A DNA stretch of 64,000 nucleotides, taken from NCBI GenBank assembly GCA_907163375.1, contig CAJQUW010012964.1, positions 310,001 to 374,000 of the forward strand, written 5' to 3'. The notes beneath the pieces were generated by a model. It saw only the letters and a list, made by a program, of their open reading frames with translations. It did not search any database and was not told where the DNA came from. Shown one piece after another: positions 37,346 through 47,469 of the stretch. Made by a program: the position numbers and the translations under genes. This stretch comes from Prostheceraeus crozeri. Lineage: Eukaryota > Platyhelminthes > Polycladida > Euryleptidae. Position 1 is the stretch's first letter. Each line of letters begins with the position of its first letter.

Positions 37346-38072
37346 TGAATGTCTGGCTCAAATCCAGTTTTCATAAAACAGCGACGGAATGAATAAATTA
37401 TTCAAACTTGAACAAAAAGGAAAACATCATGAATTGATTCGCCTTTTTAATATCACAATCGATGTTTTGAACATTTGAGTTTTTAAAACTTTGGAAAGTG
37501 TGAATTATTAACTTCAGACGCAGTACATATGTAGCTCAGCGGAATAAAGAAAAGAGGGTGGGGGGAGTTAGATGTATCAGATGTAAACTGAAATGAAGCA
37601 CTCTGTGAGGCTCATTAAAAGTGTGCTATTTGAACGATCTTTCGAACGGGTGAAGCAGTATTCAGTCTGGACAATTTAAAGTTAATTGTCTCCCTCTGAA
37701 TCCGATATGTCGATGAGTTGATCGTCTTATAGAATGTGGCGATATCATCACACGAAAGTAAGTTCGCTTGACGTCGAATAATGTGAGGCTCTGGTCACCG
37801 CATGGAATGAAATAGATATCAAGCATAGAGTAAGTATATTAGGTAGAGTGGTAACTCAGCATTTGTTAAATCCCTAATGTGCATACAGTTTCGATTTCAT
37901 TAAATGAACATGAGCCGATGGCATGGTCGAGACCCAGTACCACCTGTGAGATATGCAGTTTTTACACTTTTGGAGAAATGTAAACGGATTTGACTGATAA
38001 TGATAGCAATACAGAATGAAGAATAGTATTCCACAAATCCTCCATGTCACGTCAATTTGGAGAGGCAATATA

Positions 38073-39046
38073 CAGGGTGGACCAAAAGTTTCTGACCCCC
38101 TAAAGCTTTTTAAGAAAAAACAGAAATTTGTCGGATAAATGTATATTTTTCATTCATGAATGCATGCATTTTCAGTGTAGAAATATGTAAATGTCAAAAA
38201 TTAATATTTCGTGTTCTTATCTTCATTTCTCAGACATTCCAAGACACGAGCAAGTAAGCCTTCGACCAACGATTTGAGAAAGGACGGTTCCAAAGAATCC
38301 CACTCATCTTTCGCTCTCTGTTTCTCGGTCGTGGATACTGGACATGAAATACTGTCGTGGATTCACTAGCAAGCACACCTCGTGTCCCAGTACCTAAGTT
38401 TCATCTGAATATTATGGTCGCAGGTGGCATCACTCGATACTGTAAAGCGGATTTTCATGTGGTCCAAAACGGAAAATCGGTGAATGGTGACAACTGTGGA
38501 CAGAATCTGTCTACGTCGATTCAATACATGCTCTTCGAATCGTCCCCTATCCAGAGAAAGAAGTTCTTATGCAGGATGGAGCACGAGCACATACAGCGAA
38601 GAAAAACTGGAAAAACCGGCTAAAGGACATTGAATATTCACTGTTTTGGACGATGTTGGACCTTACTGTTTGGAAAGACTGGCCTGGAACTTCAGACGAC
38701 CTAGACGTCATTAAAAACATTTGGTAGATTCTTCAGGAATTAGTGTTTAAGTATCCATGGCCGAGAAACAGAGAGCAGCTTGTTTGCGAGAGTAAAAGAT
38801 GAGTGGGATTCTTTGGAGCCATCCTATCTCAAATCGTTGGTCGAAAGCTTACCTACTCGTGTCTCGGAATGTCTGAGAAATTAAGGTAAGAACACGAAAT
38901 ATTAATTTTTGACATTTGTAGTTTACATATTGTTATTTCTACACTGAAATTATATGCATTCATGGATAATAAATAGATTTTTATCCGACGAATATCTGTG
39001 ACCCCTTAAAAAGCTTCAAGGGGTCAGAAACTTTTGGTCCACCCTG
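38073..39046 (+). mobile_element. Tc1/mariner derivative with ~270-300 bp fold-back ends
   Basis: 974 bp between TA dinucleotides (38071-38072 and 39047-39048). Ends CAGGGTGGACCAAAAGTTTC and its inverse. Inside, plus-strand frames give a Tc1-like transposase C-terminal half: GGITRYCKADFHVVQNGKSV, LMQDGARAHTAKKNWK (second catalytic Asp present), then DLDVIKNIW, where the usual Glu is Lys. Several frameshifts and stops. The left 38073-38339 is an inverted copy of the right 38750-39046, including transposase 3' coding sequence, so the original 5' end has been replaced and the element can fold into a long stem. Confidence 0.85.
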
Positions 39047-39099
39047 TAGTTTGTTAAATTAGCAATTCGATGGGTCAGCATCACTAAAAGCTCAGCTTT

Positions 39100-39530
39100 A
39101 TTATAATTAGATTATATGGGTCCACATTGCTACTCTGATTCAAGAAATGACGCCTTGTGAATAATAAAATCATGCCGCTGAAAATTGAATTAAAAACATG
39201 ACATCCCAGCTAAGAGGATTTCAATAAGGTATCAACTTTTCCTTGAAGGCTTGCAGGTACTTGCAGTAATGTAGTTCATGAAATTTCATTGAAAATTAAT
39301 ATTAATTACTTTTGATATCCAACTTGTTTCATACTACTTATATAGGGGCTTCATGTCGGCAGTATATAATTTGCATAAATTAAGCTTCTTAAAAACTGCT
39401 CAAATAATTTTTTGGACCGCAGGAACGCAATCTCCGCAAAAAACTGAATCTTTTGATATAAAAATTTTCATTGAATACAGATATTGAGATTTTGAGTCGA
39501 CATTCTACCTATATATACTGTACTTACTGT
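39100..39530 (-). repeat. dispersed repeat, copy A (inverted match to 54362-54785)
   Basis: The reverse complement of 54362-54785 matches here along about 430 bp, with shared blocks such as ATCATGCCGCTGAAAATTGA, TTTCATACTACTTATA and TTTTTTGGACC. Divergence is moderate with indels. No coding capacity and no obvious inverted ends; an unclassified non-autonomous element. Confidence 0.7.
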
Positions 39531-40192
39531 GTGAGATCAATACCTATTTTATAAGTGAAAGCTTACATGCACTGACTGTCATCAACTTTGCAACAACTGA
39601 AAATCTGTCTAAAAGTTATTTTCTATGTGTAAAAGTCTCTTCTATGTCTAAAAGATATAAAATAAGTATAAAACATTACCGCTCTTAGTTTTCTGCCCAC
39701 AATTGCTTGTACGATGATCGTTCATGGACACAACCTCGCAGTCTGCTTCATTCCCAGCCATGACTCATCAACAGATCAAGAAATTCAATCGTCGTCTGGG
39801 TCAATAATCTTTTCTAATGGCACCTAAAAGTGAACCAAATTTTCAAGGATCGAAATTTCTCACAGAGATGTCACACAAATCAACCGATAATCCAAAACGA
39901 GCACAATGTCGTAGTACTGATTTTCATGTCACAAAGACTAGGCCTATCACAGAAGAGGTATTGACCTGATTTCTTTGAAATGCTTCAATAGCTTTGTTTC
40001 AAAGGTATTGTTGAGTGATCTTATGCATTTTTTACTGTAGGTAATAACATCTATACCAACTACCATGCGAACGTATAATACAGTTGACGTTCAATGCTGA
40101 AAGAATACCCGGCACTATAGCAATTGAATTTTTCCAGATGTGTAGCCATCATAAATCTGAACGTAACATTGTTTTGCTAAGATATTGTAATA

Positions 40193-40449
40193 TCATACAG
40201 CTGAATATTTCCCACACTTCGTTGCAGATTTCGTGAATTCCTTGATCACCACATCTCCTCCTTGTAGTACTTCACCAGCAATATAATCATTGATTGGGAA
40301 CTTTCGAGGCTTCAATCGTCTGTCTACCGCCTCCACTTGGCTGCGTAGTATTGTGTCATACTGAAGATCATCTCCATACATATTACCGGAAGCCCCCGCA
40401 AGATCCAACCTTGCACTAAGTGTCTCACTAATTTTGAAAGTATCATTTG
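40193..40449 (-). CDS. unidentified minus-strand protein, last exon
   Basis: After an acceptor (GATCACAG) the frame reads NDTFKISETLSARLDLAG, ASGNMYGDDLQYD, RSQVEAVDRRLKPRKFPIND, YIAGEVLQGGDVVIKEF and KCGKYSAV with a stop at 40193. The composition looks like a real soluble protein rather than AT-rich chance coding. It is in phase 1 with a GTAATG donor at 40793, giving one continuous model with the next entry. I do not recognise the family. Confidence 0.4.
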
Positions 40450-40793
40450 CTGTGATCGGATATCAATTTTAGATAAATTAGACGATTGCAGACGATCAAT
40501 AGATCGATAATAGATTAATTTGATATTGAACCACTAATTACCATGCCACTCGAAAACTGCGCGTGATTCCACAAAATACTTAGCCGTCTTCACGAAATCG
40601 CGAATGAAAGCTAAAATGCTATTATCACTTATTATTTTAGAGTAACTTAATTTTGCTCTCATTTCTCTAATTTCAAAAAATTAGATACGAAAAGTGACCA
40701 TTCAGCCAATACACTTGTAAGGAACAAATGTTTAGGCATCCATAATCAATCAATTATGTTTGGTAGAGCTTCCTCTGACCGAAGCAGCATTAC

Positions 40794-40995
40794 CACGCTG
40801 AACTGCAAGACTCAATCGTTGAGTGAGTTGGACTGTTGTTAAAGGGTCACCTAGCGTGCTCCCGATCTGTCGAACAAGAAGTGTAGCACCTGGTCCGAAC
40901 GCACCTGGTCTCATTTGAAACTCTCCTGAAGTCATGAATTCACACGACTTCAGGGGAGTGTCAATGCCAAAGGGTCGCAACATGTGAGATCCCAT
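40794..40995 (-). CDS. unidentified minus-strand protein, upstream exon
   Basis: ATG at 40995 opens MGSHMLRPFGIDTPLKSCEF, MTSGEFQMRPGAFGPGA, LLVRQIGSTLGDPLTTVQL and TQRLSLAVQR, then a G|GTAATG donor in phase 1. Spliced over a 344-nt intron to 40449-40193 it gives 152 residues. Unspliced, the frame runs on to a stop at 40750. The open frame extends upstream to about 41041, so the ATG may be internal to a longer exon. No signal peptide. Function unknown. Confidence 0.4.
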
Positions 40996-41044
40996 GCAAG
41001 AGGTTTCCTTTTCATGAATGGGATAAACAACATATCATCAGTCT

Positions 41045-42275
41045 ACTTACTATCAGATTGTATAAGACAAGAAGGTTCAAGAATTGAAGGCATGTTGATT
41101 ATTCATACTATTATTTACCCAACATTTTTAGCCTAAATATTTGCGTAATTTCAGTTCCTCTTAATAGGTCGAAATAATTCAAAGCTTCATCGAAATATAC
41201 GGGTATTTCTGGAAGCATGTCTGACAGGTGTTGCTATATCCTAGCATGTCAATAAGTGACAGATTAATCAGCACATCTCTGGCATTTAAATCTCGCCGTC
41301 TCAGCTGAATTCCACTGTGCCAATTCTTTGCTGATATCCCTGCAATTGACTCTTTGTTGATTCAAAATAATTATTTCTGTTTATGTTGCCTCTATGAAAC
41401 TTTTTGAAGCATTTCCTGTGTCGCTGCATAATCATTTCAACACCGTCATTGTTACTCCTAGATCTGAAGCGAATCGCTTGTCTTTTCATACCGCCAAAGC
41501 TCATTAAAGTTTGATGTCAATCAAAGGATCTCGAAATCGATTGGTGGCTATTATTCCTTTTTAGCAGTGTCGAAAACCGGTTTTGTGATTCCCAATAAGA
41601 GGCACATTTTTCTGAAATTTTGGGCGGTCTGCAAACTTTGGTCTTCCAATATATAACTAGTAGACCCTGAGGTTTTGGGGTAATACGCATGTCTTTAAGC
41701 CAATGTAATGTGGGCATATGACTTATTTTTCTCTTATTTTATCTATGAACTATATTACTAAATATCTATCTACACTACTAAACAAGAATATTCTTCTGAC
41801 ATTTTTTACAATACGTTTAAGATGACTCACCATTTACATAGAATAAGCAATTTTTGACGTGTGAACTTTCTAATGGTGATATTCATTTGTCTGAGCTCGT
41901 TTATCTTCGAACTGTAAATAGCAATTCGAAATTCCAAGTAGCAAATCTTTCACAAATGTTTGAAATTTTTGACATTTTAGCGGAGTAGTATATTTCTATT
42001 TAAAATTTAGCCAAAATGTGTGGAAAAAGTATACTACAGGTCTAATTGCCATCTAATGTGATCATCAGGACTGAAGACCTAAAGCAACTGATGAGAAGAG
42101 TAGGGACAGACACAAAAAGACAATACATAGTTATACCATAACTACTAATCGATTTAATAAGTATGAGCAAAACATTCAGACTTTAAGACTGTATACGTTG
42201 TTTGTGGTATAATAGATGATCATGTACTCACCATGCAAATATTTTACGTTGTCGAATAAAGGACTTGTCATAATT
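41045..42275. other. no gene recognised
   Basis: Minus-strand frames at 41301-41504 and 41517-41717 lack recognisable motifs and splice context. Confidence 0.4.
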
Positions 42276-42398
42276 AAGAAATCTGGAGAAAAGTCCTTCT
42301 GATTGATGGTACATTTTTATTAAATTGGCAAGGCCTTTCAGCCGTCACCGACGGTCATCTTCAAGCAACTCTCAGAAGGACTTTTCTCCAGATTTCTT
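42276..42398. repeat. 27-bp perfect inverted repeat around a small hairpin
   Basis: AAGAAATCTGGAGAAAAGTC (first 20 of the 27-nt left arm, 42276-42302) returns exactly inverted at 42372-42398, with a 69-bp spacer. The perfect arms contrast with the decayed surroundings, suggesting recent origin or gene conversion. A Penelope-like coding remnant lies 190 bp downstream. Confidence 0.85.
42327..42365 (-). other. hairpin-GAAA motif, copy 2 (hammerhead-like, degenerate)
   Basis: Minus strand inside the inverted repeat: CTTGAAGATGA, stem CCGTC/GACGG with loop GGT, then CTGAAAGGCC. Same plan as at 5862-5898 and 62833-62873. Hammerhead motifs are reported in Penelope-like elements, which fits the neighbouring remnant, but the conserved core here is imperfect. 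Confidence 0.35.
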
Positions 42399-42586
42399 AT
42401 TTTACGTTGTGTTTACGTAATTTTTCGAATAATTGCGTATTTCTGTATGGTCGATTTTGCGTCACATTTATGTAAGTTTTTGTAAATCCCCAATAAGGTC
42501 ATATATTAGTACGACGATAAAATACGACGAATAAATATATATAATTTAGTCATATATTAATACGACGATGACATATTAATACTAAT

Positions 42587-42820
42587 TTAACATTAGATTT
42601 TGTATATAATAGGACTAACAAGCAAATCCACAAATTTATGGACAAATATGACATAAAAGCTAACATAATTAGTAAACCAAATAAGTCTCCCTCCAGTGGC
42701 CTAGCTAATAAAACTAAAGTTGAGAAGCATGAAAACTGCCATCTCTGTAGCTTGCTGAATGATAAGTATAGGTGCAATTTGTATGTAAACTTATTTTGTT
42801 CATGTGCGCATTTGTAAATT
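42587..42820 (+). mobile_element. Penelope-like element remnant (RT to GIY-YIG linker)
   Basis: A plus-strand frame reads DFVYNRTNKQIHKFMDKYD, NIISKPNKSPSSGL, then a Cys cluster HENCHLCSLLNDKYRCN before a stop at 42819. A 'KPN...' stretch followed by C-x2-C and a further Cys is how the linker between the reverse transcriptase and GIY-YIG nuclease of Penelope-like retroelements looks. The nuclease itself is not visible. An imperfect direct repeat of GTCATATATTA-TACGACGAT occurs just upstream near 42500 and 42550. Confidence 0.4.
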
Positions 42821-43388
42821 TGTCTGAAACGTAGGCAATTACACATCTATAATTCGAGAAAATTGGCTTTATTACTTTGCCTGGAGGCATCAATCTCATT
42901 TTCAAAATTATAAATGCTAAGCACCTCCTGCTCAGGGCTCTTTTGTATGGGATAACTTTTGTTTAAAAATTCGTCTTCTCGACAATTCTCGAAAATTTCT
43001 TGAAAATTTCTCAATAATCGTATTTTGAAGTTCAAATGGAACTGTTCAAACTGCACCTGTGAGTAAATGATCCACCTCATCAATGTGTTTGCTCCATACC
43101 CACGCGCAGACTTGAGGCGATTTATGTCATCGTGAGTACACTGCACTGATTAACAAAGTTGAAACAGCCCTCCATCCAACAGCAGGGAAGCCTTAATAAC
43201 AATAATAGCAATGATGTGTCGTTATTGTTTAAACCTCTCTGACAAAAGATAAGAACCATGCGCTTGGCTGGCTAGTGTCAAAAAAGGATTGACAGCGAAG
43301 TGACGTCATCAAGGAAAGTATGAGAAAGAGAAATAATAGGTGTGTGAGCAATAACAGTGTGCACAATCATGGAATGCACCGAAGTAAT

Positions 43389-44168
43389 AGAGAGAGAGAG
43401 AGATGTTTATTTTTCAATTACAATGAAAATCATGGCTAAACATTTGAAAGTGGTCTTTATAAGTTACATTCAAGTGAAGTAATACTATAATAATCAGCAA
43501 AGTCAGTCGACATGTGTCTGATTCACAATGATAGTTGTCTTTGGGAAAAAACTGTTTCGTCTACGTGTAGTTCGAACAATTGGCTGTATGAAGCGTCCTG
43601 AAAAACTGGATTTTGTCGGACAAAAGCTGTAGAGTGGATGTTGAGGGTTATTAGAAGCAATTAACATCAGTTGCATTGACGCGCTTTGTCTGCGCGACCT
43701 CAGGTCAGGAAAACAGGAGCAATGACAATTCTCACCATAAATGATGTGGTGGGCTCGACGCTGAATTCTCTCTAGTAGTTCTTCATCCTTGGCTAGAAGG
43801 CCAACTAATACGGGAGAGCAGTATTCTATTATGGACAGAATGAGGCCATGGTAGATGCTCATCAGATTTCTGTGACCTAGAAAAGGCTTGAGGATTCGCA
43901 AGGCGTATAGGCGTTTGGATGAGAGACTGCTAATGTACTCAACATGCTTACTCCATTTAAGGTCAGATGTAAGGTAAAGACCAAGAATTTTCATTTCAGA
44001 TACCAGCGTCAATTCGTCAAGAGTAGGCAAATGTACATGAGGACTTCTTGGGATCCAGAGCTGTTTGCATTTGCGAGAATTAAGTTGGAGACCCACAGAT
44101 GCCGACCAAGTCATCATATTATTGTGCTCATCAATGCACGCTTGAACAGATCTATCTGTTACTGGCAC
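43389..44168 (-). mobile_element. 5'-truncated LINE, C-terminal part of ORF2
   Basis: The minus-strand frame 44168-43503 is intact for 221 codons: WSASVGLQLNSRKCKQLWIP, MKILGLYLTSDLKWSKHVEY, IIEYCSPVLVG, LLERIQRRAHHIIYG. These are the motifs after YADD and the C-terminal domain, closely parallel to the end of the LINE at 28912-31521 (LEKVHERAHRIMCG), so the same family or a sister one. AATAAA (plus 43406-43411) and a (CT)n tail (plus GA repeat, 43389-43403) mark the 3' end. Truncated after the RT active site. Confidence 0.85.
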
Positions 44169-44329
44169 AACAGATAATAATTGTCTATTTGATGAAAATG
44201 CACTTTCTATAATTCGAGAAATTCAAAAGACCTCGAGGTAATTCTCTAAAAGCTTGAGAAATCAGAAATTCTTTCTCGGTTCGATTTCTCGTTTCTCGAT
44301 TATCGCCCGTATATTATTGACTTTCTTTT

Positions 44330-47300
44330 TTTAACAAATGAACTGGTAAGGCAAAGAGAATCCATTTTGAGAGCTGTTTTTCTGTAAATTTGGCCAATAA
44401 TTCATTAATTTCAAAGGAAGTATCACTGACTCGAAATGATACTTATTCATATTCATATATCCGAACTTTCTGCTTCTACATGTACGTGTAAATTGTAAAG
44501 GTCGTGAAAATGGAAATTACCGGAAACTGCCGTCATAATGTATTCCACATTCAATGTTGAAGCAAGTTAAGTATACTACTGAAAAATCTTTACTAGTAGA
44601 CGAATTGTTCAGTACTTTTTTTGATTCCAGAACTGACAGAACTTCACGCCTGTTCGCGGTAGTGTCATCAAATCTTGGCTCTTTAAGACTGCATTATCAA
44701 ATTAAATCATGTTTTCATGAATGGTGTGGTTATTTCACAGAAAGTCTGATCTTAGCTGTTTTAGATATGAAGCTCTCTAATTTCACGTTCTCATCACAGC
44801 TTCAAGTATTTGCATATGTATAAATGAATGTGGCCTACATGGCGACACTTGCTGGTGAATCTGTGAACATGCACATAAATATAGCTTAAGTACCTATAAA
44901 TCATGCTGACTTCCTACCCAATACAATCTACGAGTTGGTGCTACATGCATCACATGGTGGGCAGTGGGCAGAGGGTTTCATTCTTTAGTCTTCAACCACA
45001 ACCTAAAATGTCACTGAGCTAGGGAGAAGTCCTACCAAGAGTGCACATCACAGCACCAAGAAGCATATTGCTTTGTCTAGTCCCGCCGCTTGGAAGAGCA
45101 TGGGACCACACAATCGAGGGAAAGGCAGAAAATAAAGTTCCTCCAGGCATTGTTTAGAATGCAATTTGGAAATAGACGTTTCAATAAGATTGTTATGTCA
45201 GATGTTTCTTGCATTGGGATCGATCACAGAGATGTATTCGTTTGTCGCGGTTACTCTAAGGGTGACGCGATTCTATCTCAGCTATTGTATGCAATGTGGA
45301 GAGATTCGTATTCCTTTGGCTTACGTGATTGGCCAAACGCGCGCAAAGCTTAAGGAAAGTTATATTAGGAAACACACGAACTGCGGTTGTCACAATTAGG
45401 ATTGAGCATCTGCCAAGTGAACAGTTCTTATCTTTGACTCCATGTTTCTCTGTGATCAATTCATCAAATGGAGATATTATTCACACCGTTCGAATCCCCA
45501 CGATCGAAATGTACTGACTGTGTACGTTCAATGTGGTGTCAATGATCTAGTTCGTCAGAATTCAGACTCCAGTTTGCATTTCGTTGAATGGAAAATTGTT
45601 TTTCTTGCCCTTTGAGACTACTTCTAAGCGTGATCATCAGTATTGAAAAATGTCCTCTCTATACCCAAACACGCGGACAAAGCAATTTATCTCTGTGGGA
45701 TTGATATTGCGCATTCTCAAATGATTGCAGTTATAATTTTCATGCATTATCAAGTCAATTAGATTATTGATTATCTTTTTATCAACCCTTTAGGTGCGAT
45801 CAATCAATGTTGCGCCAAAGACAAGTGCAGAGTTGGAACCGGTGCCGACTTTTGACTGGTAGGTTTTTGGATTGATTGAGCTTTCACATGTCTCTACAAG
45901 GTCAAAATATAGCAAGGTGCAAAATAGTAAATCTTGAAACTTTGAGAAGTTTGAGGAATATCTATGTTCATCATGTTTCCAAGTTTCCTGTAACCTCGCT
46001 TTTCACACGGATTCTGCCGGTTTAAGGGACACTCTGCCGAAGGGGCACCATTCGATCAAGCCACTAGATATCGTTTCAAAGAGAATAGCAAATGATGTTG
46101 TATCTTCTCTTCTTTTGATAGCGGATTTTTTTGAGACTTGTGCTACCTTCAATCTGGATGTATATCTTTCTAGGCTGTTTAATCATCGAGCGGACTTTAA
46201 GAGTTGCGAACAGGCCTATAGGATTGATATTATTAAGTGTAACTGTACATATGTAACATTACAGTTTCGCCGAATAGACACAGAAATAATCTAACTCCTT
46301 GAATGAATATACGAGTACATTTAGTTGTAGCCCTACTTTCATTTTATGAGTTGTGGACACTCAATGTTCTTCGCAATAATGTGGTTTCATGCTTTTTCTG
46401 TTAGACAGCAATAGAGCATAGGCATAAAGTAAAGCCGGTCAAACCGGTCCGATTGTGTGACCGGTACTAACAGACCGGTCATTGGCACCGATATGCGGGT
46501 TTCAACCCTACACCATTACCGGATATGGAACAAATTTGGCCGTGATGTTCAGTCATCCCATCATCTGCATCTTTAGGCTATAGACAAAGATTTTAAGTTT
46601 AGACTTTCAGAAACGCAGTTAAAACCTACATGCAGTTATGAATGATTCACAGTCATTGTTCATGTAACTTAATTTTAAACATGTAGATTTAAAAACTCGA
46701 TAATGCTCCGTTAGACTTAAGAGATTAAATTAAATTGACAACGCAGAGTAATATGAGGCTGTAGTTAACTAATAGATAATCAAAGGTTTTCTATTCTCGC
46801 AATAATTCCTCATATCTAAAGAATCCAACAAATATACCGTCACACCGAAACGATTCCTTTTTGATCAAGTACCTACCACAGCTCATTGAGATTTCGCTAT
46901 AGTGATGAAAATGATGAAATTTTGTAAATATATGATATGAATTGGCAATTCATGTAATCCTGCTTATCCTACTCGATCTGGAAATATTTAGACTGCATAC
47001 AACTTTCGAGACCAATCAATCATGTGTTTCGATTGATAATGACTGATAAATTCACTATCTATATCCACGGATTTTACACACAATACATTGTTCTCAATTA
47101 CAACAGTGTCAGCAAGTGTGACCGGTACTCCGATGAAGGAAATGGTTTCACATTGAATTATTACAAATTCATGTAATTTTGCCGATTCAATGACCAAATG
47201 GACCGTTATCAGAATTATTGAACAAGTCGACCTGAAGCGATAAGAGGAAATTGATAAGCTACCTAGCAGAAACCCATCTTCACATTGTTTCACCATCAGG

Positions 47301-47353
47301 TAAAGATTTACCGATTAATCTGATATACCACTTGAATTCGAGAAGTCTTTCAG
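44330..47353. other. no gene recognised; ACCGGT-rich patch near 46470
   Basis: Only chance frames. At 46434-46500 the sequence GCCGGTC / ACCGGTCC / ACCGGTA / ACCGGTC crowds four CCGGT palindrome-like motifs into about 65 bp. This may be a decayed transposon terminus with subterminal repeats. Confidence 0.4.
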
Positions 47354-47461
47354 GTCACATCGAACAGACAGACGGCTTCATGGATCTCTCATTGGTTTCA
47401 CCGGCATACATCGTCAAGAGTTTCTTGTGTGTTGTCATTTCAATTGGATTCTCATTTTGTG
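47354..47461 (+). CDS. Gene 2 exon with start codon and signal peptide
   Basis: The acceptor is GAGAAGTCTTTCAG, followed by 26 nt of UTR and ATG at 47380. It encodes MDLSLVSPAYIVK, then the hydrophobic SFLCVVISIGFSF, then Cys, and a G|GTGAGC donor in phase 1. This corresponds to gene 1 exon 3527-3623 in layout and phase, and both hydrophobic cores end in S-I-G. The frame is open upstream, but the acceptor and the signal peptide favour this ATG. Confidence 0.65.
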
Positions 47462-47469
47462 GTGAGCAG

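Noticed and set aside
42550-42846. 98-codon minus-strand hydrophobic frame
   Set aside because: Antisense of the Penelope-like frame on the plus strand; hydrophobicity comes from AT-rich composition.
42846-43146. 99-codon minus-strand frame beside the LINE at 43.4 kb
   Set aside because: No RT or other motif; not continuous with the LINE frame.
44554-44823. 89-codon frame
   Set aside because: No recognisable domain, splice signals or neighbouring exons.
45482-45502. GTTCGAATCCCC, a good box B for a tRNA gene
   Set aside because: No box A or acceptor stem at the required distance; no cloverleaf can be drawn.
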